Of a DNA stretch of 64,000 nucleotides, positions 44,723-53,406 are shown piece by piece. Both the position numbers and the translations under genes were made by a program. Every line of letters starts with the position of its first letter. Position 1 is the stretch's first letter. The DNA is from Parapedobacter luteus (GTDB taxonomy: Bacteria > Bacteroidota > Bacteroidia > Sphingobacteriales > Sphingobacteriaceae), in the NCBI RefSeq assembly GCF_900168055.1, contig NZ_FUYS01000004.1, positions 62,001-126,000 of the forward strand. Direction: 5' to 3'. The notes under the pieces are model-generated. The model ran no database searches, was not told where the DNA came from, and saw only the letters and a list, made by a program, of their open reading frames with translations.

Positions 44723-45703
44723 ATGCAACTGTCCATCATTTTGACCAATAAATACCGACTATTGAGCCTTGCAGCTATCGTGGACGTATTTGAAACCGCC
44801 AATCGTTTCTTGCAAGAGGATGGCAAGCCCGAGTTGTTCAACATTACCTTCGTCGGCACGACGGCAACCAAGGTACTTCCTGACAGCTTAAGTCATATCG
44901 CTTACGCAACAATCGAACGGGAGCAGGTTTACGACCTGATTTTTGTGCCTGCTTTCGGACCGGTAGACATGGCGAAAACCTTGGAAGAAAACAGCTGTTT
45001 ATTCCCGTGGTTGCATGCGCAATATCAACGGGGCGCCATGCTGGCCAGCAATTGTACGGGGGCATTCCTCCTCGCCGCCTCGGGACTGCTCAACGATAGG
45101 CGGGCGACCACGCATGTAGACGCCGCCGATAAACTGGCGACTTACTTTCCGAAGGTCAAGCTTGAACAGGATGCGGTAGTGACCCATGACGCCAACATCT
45201 ACACCAGTGGCGGCGCGACGAGCGGTTTCCACCTCATGCTGGCATTGATTCAGAAATGCTGCGGCAGGGAAATGGCCGTTCGCATCGCAAAAACGTTTTC
45301 CATCGACATGGACAGGGAGAACCAGGCGCACTTTAGCCATTTTGCTCCCGTGGAAACGCATGACGACGCACTGGTGATGCGCGTCCAGCACAAAATCAAA
45401 AGCCAATTCCCTGAAATCAGGAGCATCGAGGAAGCTATCGCTGATATTCCGGCCAGTAGACGGAATTTTGTGCGTCGGTTTAAGCAGGCCACAGGCCTCA
45501 CTCCCATCCGTTATCTACAAAAAACCAAAATCGAAGCGGCAAAGAAATTGCTGGAAAATACCGAAAAAGGATTGTTTGAAATTATGCTCGCGGCCGGATA
45601 CAATGATATGAAAAATTTCAGGCAGCTATTCAAAGAAAACACCGGCATGACACCTAAGGCATACCGGGATAAATTCGCCATGCGGTTCGAACCCATAATC
45701 TGA
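44723..45703 (+). CDS. GlxA-family transcriptional regulator (DJ-1/PfpI-like + AraC HTH)
   Basis: 326 residues from the ATG at 44723. The N-terminal half is a DJ-1/PfpI-like domain (SNCTGAFLLAASGLL with the Cys elbow, YTSGGATSGFHLMLALI). The C-terminal 100 residues are two AraC helix-turn-helices (SRRNFVRRFKQATGLTPIRYL and LAAGYNDMKNFRQLFKENTG). Such proteins sense a metabolite and activate neighbours. It is followed after 5 nt by a secreted protein gene, which could be a target. The ligand is unknown. Confidence 0.9.
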   Translation: MQLSIILTNKYRLLSLAAIVDVFETANRFLQEDGKPELFNITFVGTTATKVLPDSLSHIAYATIEREQVYDLIFVPAFGPVDMAKTLEENSCLFPWLHAQYQRGAMLASNCTGAFLLAASGLLNDRRATTHVDAADKLATYFPKVKLEQDAVVTHDANIYTSGGATSGFHLMLALIQKCCGREMAVRIAKTFSIDMDRENQAHFSHFAPVETHDDALVMRVQHKIKSQFPEIRSIEEAIADIPASRRNFVRRFKQATGLTPIRYLQKTKIEAAKKLLENTEKGLFEIMLAAGYNDMKNFRQLFKENTGMTPKAYRDKFAMRFEPII

Positions 45704-45708
45704 TCACG

Positions 45709-46251
45709 ATGCGTACGATAACCGGATATACCCTTTTTGTGCTCTTGCTCGCTGCGTTTCACGTCAACGCGCAGCCGACCCCTGGGAAAGAAAAGCTTGT
45801 ACTCACCCTTCCGGCCGAATACCGGTGGAAAGACAAGACGATACCGAAGGACACCAAAGGGATACGGGGCATGTCCTATACAGTAAGGGGGAAAAATGCG
45901 CAACTCGCCCCGGTGAAGACGGTCACCACTACAACCATCGATAAGCGTTATTACCCGATGAAAGCCGAGGGGTCGCCAGCGGAAAAGCTCGAATTCGAAA
46001 AAGCCGGATGCCCCGGTGCAACGCTCGACGTGATTGATAAAAAGACCGTAGATGGCCGCACAGCAATTCTATACGCGATTAAGGATACGAAGTCCGCGGA
46101 TGGTGACTGCGGAACAACGGTATTGCTGACCTATGTAGCCGAAGGGCCCACGGCATTGCATACCGTTGAGGTGGCTATTCCGACGGCGCATTTTACGCAG
46201 GAACTATACCAGCTATGGTGTGACGTATTGCTGCAAAGCCGTATCGAATAG
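45709..46251 (+). CDS. Secreted protein of unknown function
   Basis: 180 residues with a Sec signal (LFVLLLAAFHVNAQ). The mature part begins with a basic strand (KEKLVLTLPAEYRWKDKTI) and contains three Cys (in KAGCPGAT, DGDCGTT and LWCDV). I recognise no family. It starts 5 nt after the GlxA-type regulator and is surely co-transcribed with it. It ends 11 nt from the convergent oxidoreductase pseudogene. Confidence 0.7.
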   Translation: MRTITGYTLFVLLLAAFHVNAQPTPGKEKLVLTLPAEYRWKDKTIPKDTKGIRGMSYTVRGKNAQLAPVKTVTTTTIDKRYYPMKAEGSPAEKLEFEKAGCPGATLDVIDKKTVDGRTAILYAIKDTKSADGDCGTTVLLTYVAEGPTALHTVEVAIPTAHFTQELYQLWCDVLLQSRIE

Positions 46252-46262
46252 CGAAAACCAAC

Positions 46263-47373
46263 CTAAAGCACTATCCGTTCGCCTCGCTTAGCCGATTCCC
46301 TTGCCGCATGCAAAATCTCCACGACAATAAGGTTGTTGGCGAGGGAAGACAAATCGTTTTCCGTATCCATGGTTCCACTAAGCACCGCTTCCAAGTAAGC
46401 GAGGTGATCGCGGAAATACCCGTTCTTCACCGGTATATTCGTCTGGCTACCGGGGCTTGAGTAACGCACCAGTGTACTACCGTCTATTGGCATGAAACGA
46501 AACGTCCTCGCCATATACCTGTATATCTTTAATGCTGTACGGCCAATCCCATGAGGCCTGAATGATGCCGGTGACGCCTCCCTTATATTCCAGTATGATT
46601 GTGGCGTCGTCATCCACATTCGGATATACCGCCGGTTTTAATTGGCGGGTAACGGCCGTCACCGCCAAGGGCCGCTGGTTTTTCATCAGCCACGTCATCA
46701 GGTTGGCACCATAACAGCCGAAATCTATCAACGCGCCGCCTCCATTTTTTTCCGGATCAGTTAGCCAACTTAAAAAAGCCTCGCTGCATCCAATTTCTTT
46801 TGGCCCCTGATGCCCATCCTTGACGATCACTTTTTTCAATGTGCCGAGCGCTCCTCCATCTGCCATTTGTTTTAATGCCTGGTTACTTGGATACCAGGTC
46901 GTCTCGTAATTGGTATATACCGCCGTCCCATGTGCTGCAGATAAGGCAGCGATGCGTTGCGCTTGTTCGTTATTAATCGCCAAGGGCTTCTCTACCATCA
47001 GCGGTATTTTCAACGGCAAGCAGGCCTCCGCAATCTTCACGTGCTCGGAGATGGCGTTGTAAGCCAGCACGACGTCAGGGCGAACGGCCTGGAGCATCTC
47101 GTCGACCGTTGAATAAAACAACGTGTCCGAAAGTTTATAACGTGCCTGAAAGCGACGTATCAACGCCTGATCCGATTCGGCGATGCCAAGGATGTCCACC
47201 TCATGCCGCTGATAAGCGCTTAACAGCGGATGGACATGATCATGGCTCAATCCGGCAACTGCCACTTTTAAGCCTTCCCGTGCAAATGCATCATTGAATA
47301 GCAATAACGAGAAAATGAGGGACACATATCGCTTCGAATAGGTTGGCATCATCATTGTACTTATCTTCACCAT
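46263..47373 (-). pseudogene. Gfo/Idh/MocA-family oxidoreductase, split by a frameshift near 46485
   Basis: The first part (47373-46477) has a signal peptide (VSLIFSLLLFNDAFA), the NAD-binding VAVAGLSHDHVHPL and the conserved VEKPLAIN. It runs into a stop soon after DIQVYGEDVSFHAN. The family C-terminus (DGSTLVRYSS to ARESAKRGERIVL) continues in another frame down to 46263. Removing one base between about 46480 and 46490 restores HAN-DGSTLVRY and a protein of some 369 residues. So either a recent one-base insertion or a sequence error. The intact enzyme would be a periplasmic NAD-dependent sugar oxidoreductase-like protein. Confidence 0.85.
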
Positions 47374-47443
47374 AACTATGAATTCATGTAATTCCGCATA
47401 AACAGATTAAGAACCAAGTATATGGAAAAAAATCATAGTTATG
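47371..47443. repeat. 10-bp inverted repeat flanking 53 nt
   Basis: CATAACTATG (47371-47380) and its exact complement CATAGTTATG (47434-47443) flank the space between the Gfo/Idh start codon and the OmpA-like gene. The first copy overlaps the start codon. Function unknown. Confidence 0.5.
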
Positions 47444-47507
47444 TATGATCCACTCCATATAATTTATCAGATATTTTCCTATGTTTACAACAGCAAAGTT
47501 ATTTCAC

Positions 47508-48053
47508 ATGAAAACCGTAAAGAGTTGTATATTAATGGCCTATATCGGGATATTGGCCGTATCTCATCAAAGCTGCAAGCCGAAACAAGTCGTACTCCAG
47601 CCTGCCGCTGAAGTAATTGAAAGGGAAACCCCGGCAGAGCGGGTTGTTGCGGAGCCAAAAAAAGAAGAGCCTAAAGCAGCACCTACCCAATCGGAGCCGG
47701 CACCGGTAGCACCGCCAAACTACAATTTCAAGAATATTCAATTTGAGTATGATTCGCACGTATTGAAAACGGAATCTTATGCCATCCTCGATCAAATCGC
47801 ACGGGAAATGCAAAAAGATCCCAATGCCCGATTTGTTATCGACGGCCATGCTTCTATCGAAGGTACCGCTGCTTATAATATGGAATTATCTATTGATAGA
47901 GCGAATGCCGTTAAATTATATTTGGTCAATTCGGGAATCAGTGGAAATAACCTAACCGTCAACGGCTATGGGGCTACCCGGCCTTCAGCATCTAACGATA
48001 CCGAGGCCGGCCGGGCGCTCAACCGGCGTGTAGAAATCAAGCATGTAGATTAA
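47508..48053 (+). CDS. OmpA-family peptidoglycan-associated lipoprotein
   Basis: 181 residues from the ATG at 47508; an ATG 9 codons upstream is possible, but this start leaves a compact signal with lipobox (SHQSC). A Pro/Ala/Glu-rich linker precedes the OmpA domain (IQFEYDSHVL, RFVIDGHASIEGTAAYNMELSIDRANAV, VNGYGATRPSASNDTEAGRALNRRVE), which binds peptidoglycan through the conserved Asp and Arg. It tethers the outer membrane to the wall. It is followed 9 nt later by purM. Confidence 0.88.
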   Translation: MKTVKSCILMAYIGILAVSHQSCKPKQVVLQPAAEVIERETPAERVVAEPKKEEPKAAPTQSEPAPVAPPNYNFKNIQFEYDSHVLKTESYAILDQIAREMQKDPNARFVIDGHASIEGTAAYNMELSIDRANAVKLYLVNSGISGNNLTVNGYGATRPSASNDTEAGRALNRRVEIKHVD

Positions 48054-48062
48054 GGGAGGGAA

Positions 48063-49241
48063 ATGGCAGATTTAAAGTATAACCAACGGGGGGTTTCCGC
48101 AGGCAAAGAGGACGTACACCATGCCATCAGAAATTTGGATAAAGGGTTATTTCCAAAGGCCTTCTGCAAGATTATACCCGATATATTAGGCGGTCACGAC
48201 GCTTGGTGCAACATCATGCATGCAGACGGGGCGGGCACGAAATCATCGTTGGCTTACGTGTACTGGAAAGAGACCGGCGATCGGTCGGTATGGCGCGGCA
48301 TTGCCCAAGATGCGATTGTCATGAATCTCGACGATTTGCTGTGCGTGGGCGCGACGGATAACATCTTATTATCGTCGACCATCGGACGCAATAAGCATCT
48401 TATTCCCGGAGAAGTGATTGCCGAACTTATCAATGGCACGGAGGAGATCCTCGCTGAGCTTCGGGAGTTGGGTGTCGGTATCTATTCCACGGGTGGCGAA
48501 ACCGCCGATGTTGGCGACCTGGTACGGACCATCATTGTGGATAGCACGGTCACCTGCCGGATGAAGCGATCGGACGTCATCTCCAATCACCGCATACAGG
48601 CCGGCGATGTTATCGTCGGATTGTCCTCCTACGGGCAGGCCACCTACGAACGGGAGTACAATGGCGGCATGGGCTCGAACGGGCTGACCTCGGCGCGGCA
48701 CGATGTGTTCCATAAGGCAATTGCTTCCAAATTTCCGGAGAGCTACGATCCGGCCGTCCCTGACGAGTTGGTATTTGCCGGCTCCAAGGGGCTGACTGAG
48801 ACGATTGACATCCCGGGCCAAGGCCCTGTGACGATAGGCAAGCTGGTATTGTCGCCTACGCGCACGTACGCTCCTGTCATTAAACAGGTCTTCGACAACT
48901 ATCGCCCGCAGATCAATGGCATGATTCATTGCAGCGGCGGAGCGCAGACCAAGGTGCTTCACTTTATTGACGATTTGCACGTCATCAAAGATAACTTATT
49001 TGATGTGCCGCCACTGTTCAAGCTTATCCAGCAAGAGTCCAATACCAGTTGGGAGGAGATGTACAAAGTATTTAACATGGGACACCGGATGGAACTATAC
49101 GTGCCCGAATCCATAGCCGCAGACATTATCCGCATTTCGGAACAATATGGCATCGCCGCACAGGTCATCGGGCGTGTAGAATCCTCGGCCGCAAAACAGG
49201 TCACCGTTGAGTCTCCTCTTGGTACGTACGTTTATTATTGA
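48063..49241 (+). CDS. purM: Phosphoribosylformylglycinamidine cyclo-ligase, Bacteroidota type
   Basis: 392 residues. YNQRGVSAGKEDVHHAI, HADGAGTKSSLA, DDLLCVGATDN, STGGETADVGDLVRT and GMIHCSGGAQTK match the long PurM form of Bacteroidota (the E. coli enzyme is about 345). It makes aminoimidazole ribotide in purine synthesis. The stop overlaps a TTG-started extension of the next gene. Confidence 0.9.
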   Translation: MADLKYNQRGVSAGKEDVHHAIRNLDKGLFPKAFCKIIPDILGGHDAWCNIMHADGAGTKSSLAYVYWKETGDRSVWRGIAQDAIVMNLDDLLCVGATDNILLSSTIGRNKHLIPGEVIAELINGTEEILAELRELGVGIYSTGGETADVGDLVRTIIVDSTVTCRMKRSDVISNHRIQAGDVIVGLSSYGQATYEREYNGGMGSNGLTSARHDVFHKAIASKFPESYDPAVPDELVFAGSKGLTETIDIPGQGPVTIGKLVLSPTRTYAPVIKQVFDNYRPQINGMIHCSGGAQTKVLHFIDDLHVIKDNLFDVPPLFKLIQQESNTSWEEMYKVFNMGHRMELYVPESIAADIIRISEQYGIAAQVIGRVESSAAKQVTVESPLGTYVYY

Positions 49242-49276
49242 CCCAGCCCACGTCTAAGGCAACAACCACCCCCTTT

Positions 49277-49714
49277 ATGTTGAAAACCATCGGCTGGAAG
49301 GAAACCGTAGATTTGCCGGAGTTGGGTATCACCGATATCCCCGCTAAGGTGGATACTGGCGCACGTACATCCGTGCTCCATTGCAGCCACGTTCAATTAA
49401 TCAAGAAAGGCAGGAAGCAATATGTCGAATTCCGCCCGTTGGATGGCCATCCCGGTCATCAAACGAATACGTATGTCTTCCCCTTTCATAGCGAGCGGCG
49501 CATTCGGAATTCGTTTGGACAGGAGGAAAATCGCTATATTATCAAGACCACCATCTTGTTTTTCAACGAACTGCATCCGATTGAACTGTCCCTGCGCGAC
49601 CGTTCAGGCATGGAGTTTCCAATATTGTTGGGCCGATCGTTCATCCGGAGGAAGTTCCTTGTAGACGTTTCTCGGGCAAATCTGTCAAAAAAATCAACCA
49701 AAGACAGCAAGTAA
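49277..49714 (+). CDS. RimK-associated retropepsin-like (ATP-dependent Zn protease family) protein
   Basis: 145 residues from the ATG at 49277; an in-frame TTG at 49238 would add 13 residues. IGWKETVDLPELGITDIPAKVDTGARTSVLH contains the DTGA catalytic-type motif, and LLGRSFI is the second conserved block. This small family (PF05618 type) is encoded next to RimK-like ATP-grasp ligases in many bacteria, as here (49769). Proposed roles are proteolysis or a partner for the ligase; activity not certain. Confidence 0.8.
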   Translation: MLKTIGWKETVDLPELGITDIPAKVDTGARTSVLHCSHVQLIKKGRKQYVEFRPLDGHPGHQTNTYVFPFHSERRIRNSFGQEENRYIIKTTILFFNELHPIELSLRDRSGMEFPILLGRSFIRRKFLVDVSRANLSKKSTKDSK

Positions 49715-49768
49715 TCCAAACATTAACCCGTCCTTATTGTTTCTATCGACGATTAATCGCAGCACCAC

Positions 49769-50695
49769 GTGAAAATAGCCGTATTATCGACAATCAAAAG
49801 CCTATATTCTACCCGCAGACTGGTGGAGGCCGCCCAAATGCGCGGCCACGAGTGTGTGGTCATCGATCACAGCCAATGTTATGTAGGTATCAAACAAGGA
49901 AAACCCAGCATCCATTACAAAGGACAGGACATCTCCGATATTGACGCAATCATCCCGCGTATCGGGGCTTCCGTCACCTTCTATGGTTCGGCCATTGTCC
50001 GTCAATTTGAAGTAATGGGCGTTATATCGGCCAACCCAAGCCAAGCGATCACGCGGTCGCGCGATAAGCTTCGCTGCATGCAGATACTCTCCGGGGCTGG
50101 CATTGGCATGCCTACCACCGGTTTTGCCCGCCGAACACGTGATGTAGACGACTTAATTAAAATGGTTGGTGGCCCGCCCCTGGTCATCAAACTGCTGGAA
50201 GGCACCCAGGGTATTGGCGTCGTGTTGGCCGAAACCCGTAAGGCGGCTTCATCCGTTATCGAAGCATTTTACGGGTTGGGCAATAATATCCTTATCCAGG
50301 AGTACATTAAAGAGTCCCGCGGAACAGACATTCGTGCTTTTGTCGTGGATGGCAAGGTGGTCGGCGCCATGAAACGTACCGCCAAAGAGGGCGAATTCCG
50401 GTCAAACTTACACCGAGGTGGCACCGCGGCTGTAATAAAGCTGAATAAAGCCGAACGGGAAACCGCAGTGCGGGCGGCACGGGAATTGGGACTGACCGTA
50501 TGCGGGGTGGATTTGCTGCCCTCAGACCGGGGACCACTGGTGCTCGAAGTCAACTCATCTCCGGGGCTTGAGGGCATCGAAAAGGCCACGCACAAAGACA
50601 TTGCCGGCGAAGTCATCGCCTTCCTTGAGAAACAATACATCTTAAAACAACAAACCAAAAAAGAACGGAAGGCAAAGGCAGGCCCTAAACTTTAA
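49769..50695 (+). CDS. rimK: RimK-type ATP-grasp ligase
   Basis: 308 residues from the GTG at 49769. N-terminal [21 protein letters not shown]-grasp core [45 protein letters not shown] and [13 protein letters not shown]. RimK adds glutamates to the C-terminus of ribosomal protein S6; relatives make other gamma- or alpha-linked peptides. The gene order retropepsin-rimK supports the family call; the S6 of this window ends EEVAN, which is not the E. coli type, so the acceptor is uncertain. Confidence 0.88.
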   Translation: MKIAVLSTIKSLYSTRRLVEAAQMRGHECVVIDHSQCYVGIKQGKPSIHYKGQDISDIDAIIPRIGASVTFYGSAIVRQFEVMGVISANPSQAITRSRDKLRCMQILSGAGIGMPTTGFARRTRDVDDLIKMVGGPPLVIKLLEGTQGIGVVLAETRKAASSVIEAFYGLGNNILIQEYIKESRGTDIRAFVVDGKVVGAMKRTAKEGEFRSNLHRGGTAAVIKLNKAERETAVRAARELGLTVCGVDLLPSDRGPLVLEVNSSPGLEGIEKATHKDIAGEVIAFLEKQYILKQQTKKERKAKAGPKL

Positions 50696-50732
50696 AAACA
50701 CTATATTTACCGGCCTAAACAGTTTAATAACC

Positions 50733-51557
50733 ATGACAAACAGCATATTAAGCGCCATTCACTGGAATGTAAGCCCTGAGATATTCAGTATCGGCAGTTT
50801 TGAGGTCCGGTATTATACCCTGTGTTTCCTGCTGGCTTTTGTCAGCAGTTATTTCCTGATGCTACGTATCTTTCAACGCGAAAACAAGTCACAGGAATTG
50901 CTTGATCAGTTAAGTATCTACATCTTCATTGGTACCTTGCTGGGTGCCCGCTTGGGGCATTGTTTATTTTACGAGTTCGATTACTATAAAGACCACCCGT
51001 TGGAGATGATCTTGCCCTACACCTATGTCAATGGCAAATTTACCCTTACAGGTTTCCACGGGTTGGCCAGCCATGGCGGCGCTATCGGTATTTTGGCTGG
51101 CATTTTCCTGTTTTGCCGCAAAACGAAAACCGATTTTCTTTGGCTTACCGATAGGCTCGTGATCGTCATTCCGTTGGCAGGCGCCTTTGTACGCATCGGC
51201 AATTTCTTTAATTCAGAAATCATAGGCTTACCTTCCGATTTGCCTTGGGCCGTAGTCTTCGAACGTGTAGACCAAATCCCGAGGCATCCTGCACAGCTAT
51301 ACGAGGCCCTGTCATACGTGCTTATATTTGTCTTGTTGTGGAATATCTACCACAAGAAGCCCGCGTTGAAACCAGGATTCATTTTCGGCTTATTTCTGAT
51401 CCTGCTCTTCGGTGCCCGATTTGTCCTTGAATTTGTCAAAGAAAACCAAGAAGCGTTCGAAGACGGGATGACCTACAACATGGGACAATTATTGAGTCTG
51501 CCCTTCGTCGCTGTTGGTATTTACCTCTTATTCAGGCCAGCTAAGAAAACAGCGTAA
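50733..51557 (+). CDS. lgt: Prolipoprotein diacylglyceryl transferase
   Basis: 274 residues, about seven membrane helices. YYTLCFLLAF, LGARLGHCLFYE, GLASHGGAIGIL (the His-Gly-Gly signature), VRIGNFFNSEIIG and HPAQLYEAL are the conserved Lgt blocks. It attaches diacylglycerol to lipobox Cys at the inner membrane, needed by the many lipoproteins in this window. TATATTTA 25 nt upstream of its start is a weak promoter candidate. Confidence 0.94.
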   Translation: MTNSILSAIHWNVSPEIFSIGSFEVRYYTLCFLLAFVSSYFLMLRIFQRENKSQELLDQLSIYIFIGTLLGARLGHCLFYEFDYYKDHPLEMILPYTYVNGKFTLTGFHGLASHGGAIGILAGIFLFCRKTKTDFLWLTDRLVIVIPLAGAFVRIGNFFNSEIIGLPSDLPWAVVFERVDQIPRHPAQLYEALSYVLIFVLLWNIYHKKPALKPGFIFGLFLILLFGARFVLEFVKENQEAFEDGMTYNMGQLLSLPFVAVGIYLLFRPAKKTA

Positions 51558-51784
51558 CCGTCGGCAGACCGGCTCAATAGGTAGCTGTAAGCTGTGCTGA
51601 CAGGTTTCGGGCCGAACAGGGGCTTTCGCGGGATCCGAGGGCAGCTTTGGATACGCAACGCAACTGGAGGACTCGCTCCGTTCATCCCCCAGGTTGCTTA
51701 TGCGCATCCAAAGTGCCCGGACAAAATGCTTAAAAGGCGCCCCTACCAATTGAATAAAGAAAGTAAAAAGCCGAAACAAAGCTG

Positions 51785-51792
51785 TAATTTTG
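51785..51792 (+). promoter_or_regulatory. Candidate -7 element of the MFS gene, implying a leaderless transcript
   Basis: TAATTTTG matches TAnnTTTG exactly and ends 7 nt before the ATG at 51800. Transcription would start at about the first base of the start codon. Confidence 0.5.
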
Positions 51793-51799
51793 TAACTGC

Positions 51800-53017
51800 A
51801 TGGCAGCTACAACAAGGCATCGTCTTTTTACCTTCATTATCCTTGGACTCTTATCGGCTGTAGGCCCTTTTTCCATTGATATGTACTTGCCCGGTTTCGA
51901 TGCCATCGCAGCCAGCTTAAAGACCACTGTAGCACACGTCCAACTCTCATTAACGTCTTTTTTCATCGGCATCGCTTCCGGCCAGCTCGTTTACGGGCCG
52001 CTGCTCGACCGTTTCGGCCGTAAGCCACCATTGATTGTCGGGCTGGTTATTTATATTGCAGCATCCATCGGTTGTGCCTTGACCAACTCCGCAGACAACC
52101 TGATGGTGTACCGCTTTATTCAAGCACTGGGCAGCTGCGGCGGCATGGTGGCATCGCGCGCTATGGTCAGGGACTTTTTCGGACCGTCGGAGAGCGCCAA
52201 GGTCTTTTCCCTGCTGATGCTGGTCATCGGTATTTCGCCAATCCTGGCCCCTACCGTGGGCAGTTTCGTCATCGCACATTGGAATTGGCATGGTATCTTT
52301 ATCGTATTGGCGGTCATTACGGCGTTGATATTGGCCGTAGTCGCTTTTTTCCTTCCCGAAAGCAAAGGCCCCAATCCAACCATGTCGCTAATGCCCCGGC
52401 CCATTACCCAATCGTACTGGCAGGTCTTCAAGACAAGACAGTTTTTTACTTACGCATTTGCCGGCGGCTTGGCCTCTTCGGGGCTATACGCCTATTTGGC
52501 CGGATCGCCTTATGTCATGGTGTCGCTCTATGGGTTGAACGAAAAGCAGTACGGATTGGTATTTGCGTTTATAGCGTCAGCATTAATTGTTGCAAGCCAG
52601 TTAAACAGCGTGTTGCTCAATAAACACAGCAGCGAGAAAATAGCCAGAATAGCGTTGATGGCACAATCATCCGTCGGACTCATCCTGACTATCCTCTGTG
52701 TCACCGGATATATCAATTTATTGGTGATGATTGGCCTGATTTTTCTGTTCTTGGGCTGTCAAGGTTTTGTGTTCCCCAACACATCGGCATTGGCGCTCAG
52801 CCCATTCAGCAGACTGGCTGGTAGCGCCTCGGCATTGATGGGCAGCATCCAGATGGGCTGTGGCGCGCTATCATCTGCCTTGGTAAGCTATCTTCACGAT
52901 GAAACCACGGTACCGATGGCCGCGGTGATGGCAGGCTGTGCCTTGCTGAGCTTAATTATCTTGTTAGCAAGCTCTCCAGCGCCAGCCGGTAACCATCCAA
53001 CCCGAAACCGCAAATAA
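51800..53017 (+). CDS. Bcr/CflA-family MFS drug exporter
   Basis: 405 residues with 12 hydrophobic helices. GPFSIDMYLPGF at the N-terminus, GQLVYGPLLDRFGRKPPLIVG (the MFS motif A) and RFIQALGSCGGMVASRAMVRD are the marks of the Bcr/CflA subfamily of DHA1 exporters (bicyclomycin, chloramphenicol and other small molecules). The last 62 nt overlap the convergent aroQ gene. Confidence 0.92.
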   Translation: MAATTRHRLFTFIILGLLSAVGPFSIDMYLPGFDAIAASLKTTVAHVQLSLTSFFIGIASGQLVYGPLLDRFGRKPPLIVGLVIYIAASIGCALTNSADNLMVYRFIQALGSCGGMVASRAMVRDFFGPSESAKVFSLLMLVIGISPILAPTVGSFVIAHWNWHGIFIVLAVITALILAVVAFFLPESKGPNPTMSLMPRPITQSYWQVFKTRQFFTYAFAGGLASSGLYAYLAGSPYVMVSLYGLNEKQYGLVFAFIASALIVASQLNSVLLNKHSSEKIARIALMAQSSVGLILTILCVTGYINLLVMIGLIFLFLGCQGFVFPNTSALALSPFSRLAGSASALMGSIQMGCGALSSALVSYLHDETTVPMAAVMAGCALLSLIILLASSPAPAGNHPTRNRK

Positions 53018-53378
53018 CCCCTTTGCAATTTTTTGCCAAATAGGAATGATGTCGGTAGGACTCCCTGGCGTACACATTGGAAATATGCACCTCCACCACC
53101 GGGGCCGTTACCGCCGCAATGGCATCTGCTATTGCCAGGGAAGTGTGGGTGTACGCGCCGGCGTTGAGGATGATCCCCTCCGTTGCGAACCCGACCTCAT
53201 GAATTTTGTCGATGATAGCGCCTTCATGATTGCTTTGGAAATAAGACAACGCCACTGCGGGATAGGCGTCTCGCAGTGCCGCCAAAAACGTGGTAAAATC
53301 CTGATCGCCGTAAATGCTTTTTTCCCGTATGCCTAAGAGGTTCAGATTCGGGCCGTTGATGATGGTAATCCTGCTCAT
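52956..53378 (-). CDS. aroQ: 3-dehydroquinate dehydratase, type II
   Basis: 140 residues, family length. ITIINGPNLNLLGIREKSIYG with the catalytic Tyr, QSNHEGAIIDKIH, LNAGAYTHTSLAIADA and VEVHISNVYARESYRHHS are the type II signatures. Third step of the shikimate pathway, cytosolic, dodecameric in relatives. Its 3' end lies within the MFS gene. Confidence 0.96.
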   Translation of the reverse strand: MSRITIINGPNLNLLGIREKSIYGDQDFTTFLAALRDAYPAVALSYFQSNHEGAIIDKIHEVGFATEGIILNAGAYTHTSLAIADAIAAVTAPVVEVHISNVYARESYRHHSYLAKNCKGVICGFGLDGYRLALESLLTR

Positions 53379-53406
53379 ACTGCAATATCAAAAAAAATAG
53401 TCTGTT

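Noticed and set aside
46263-46619. Separate small gene downstream of the Gfo/Idh gene
   Set aside because: Its translation is the missing C-terminal part of the same oxidoreductase, so it is treated as a frameshifted half and not as an independent gene.
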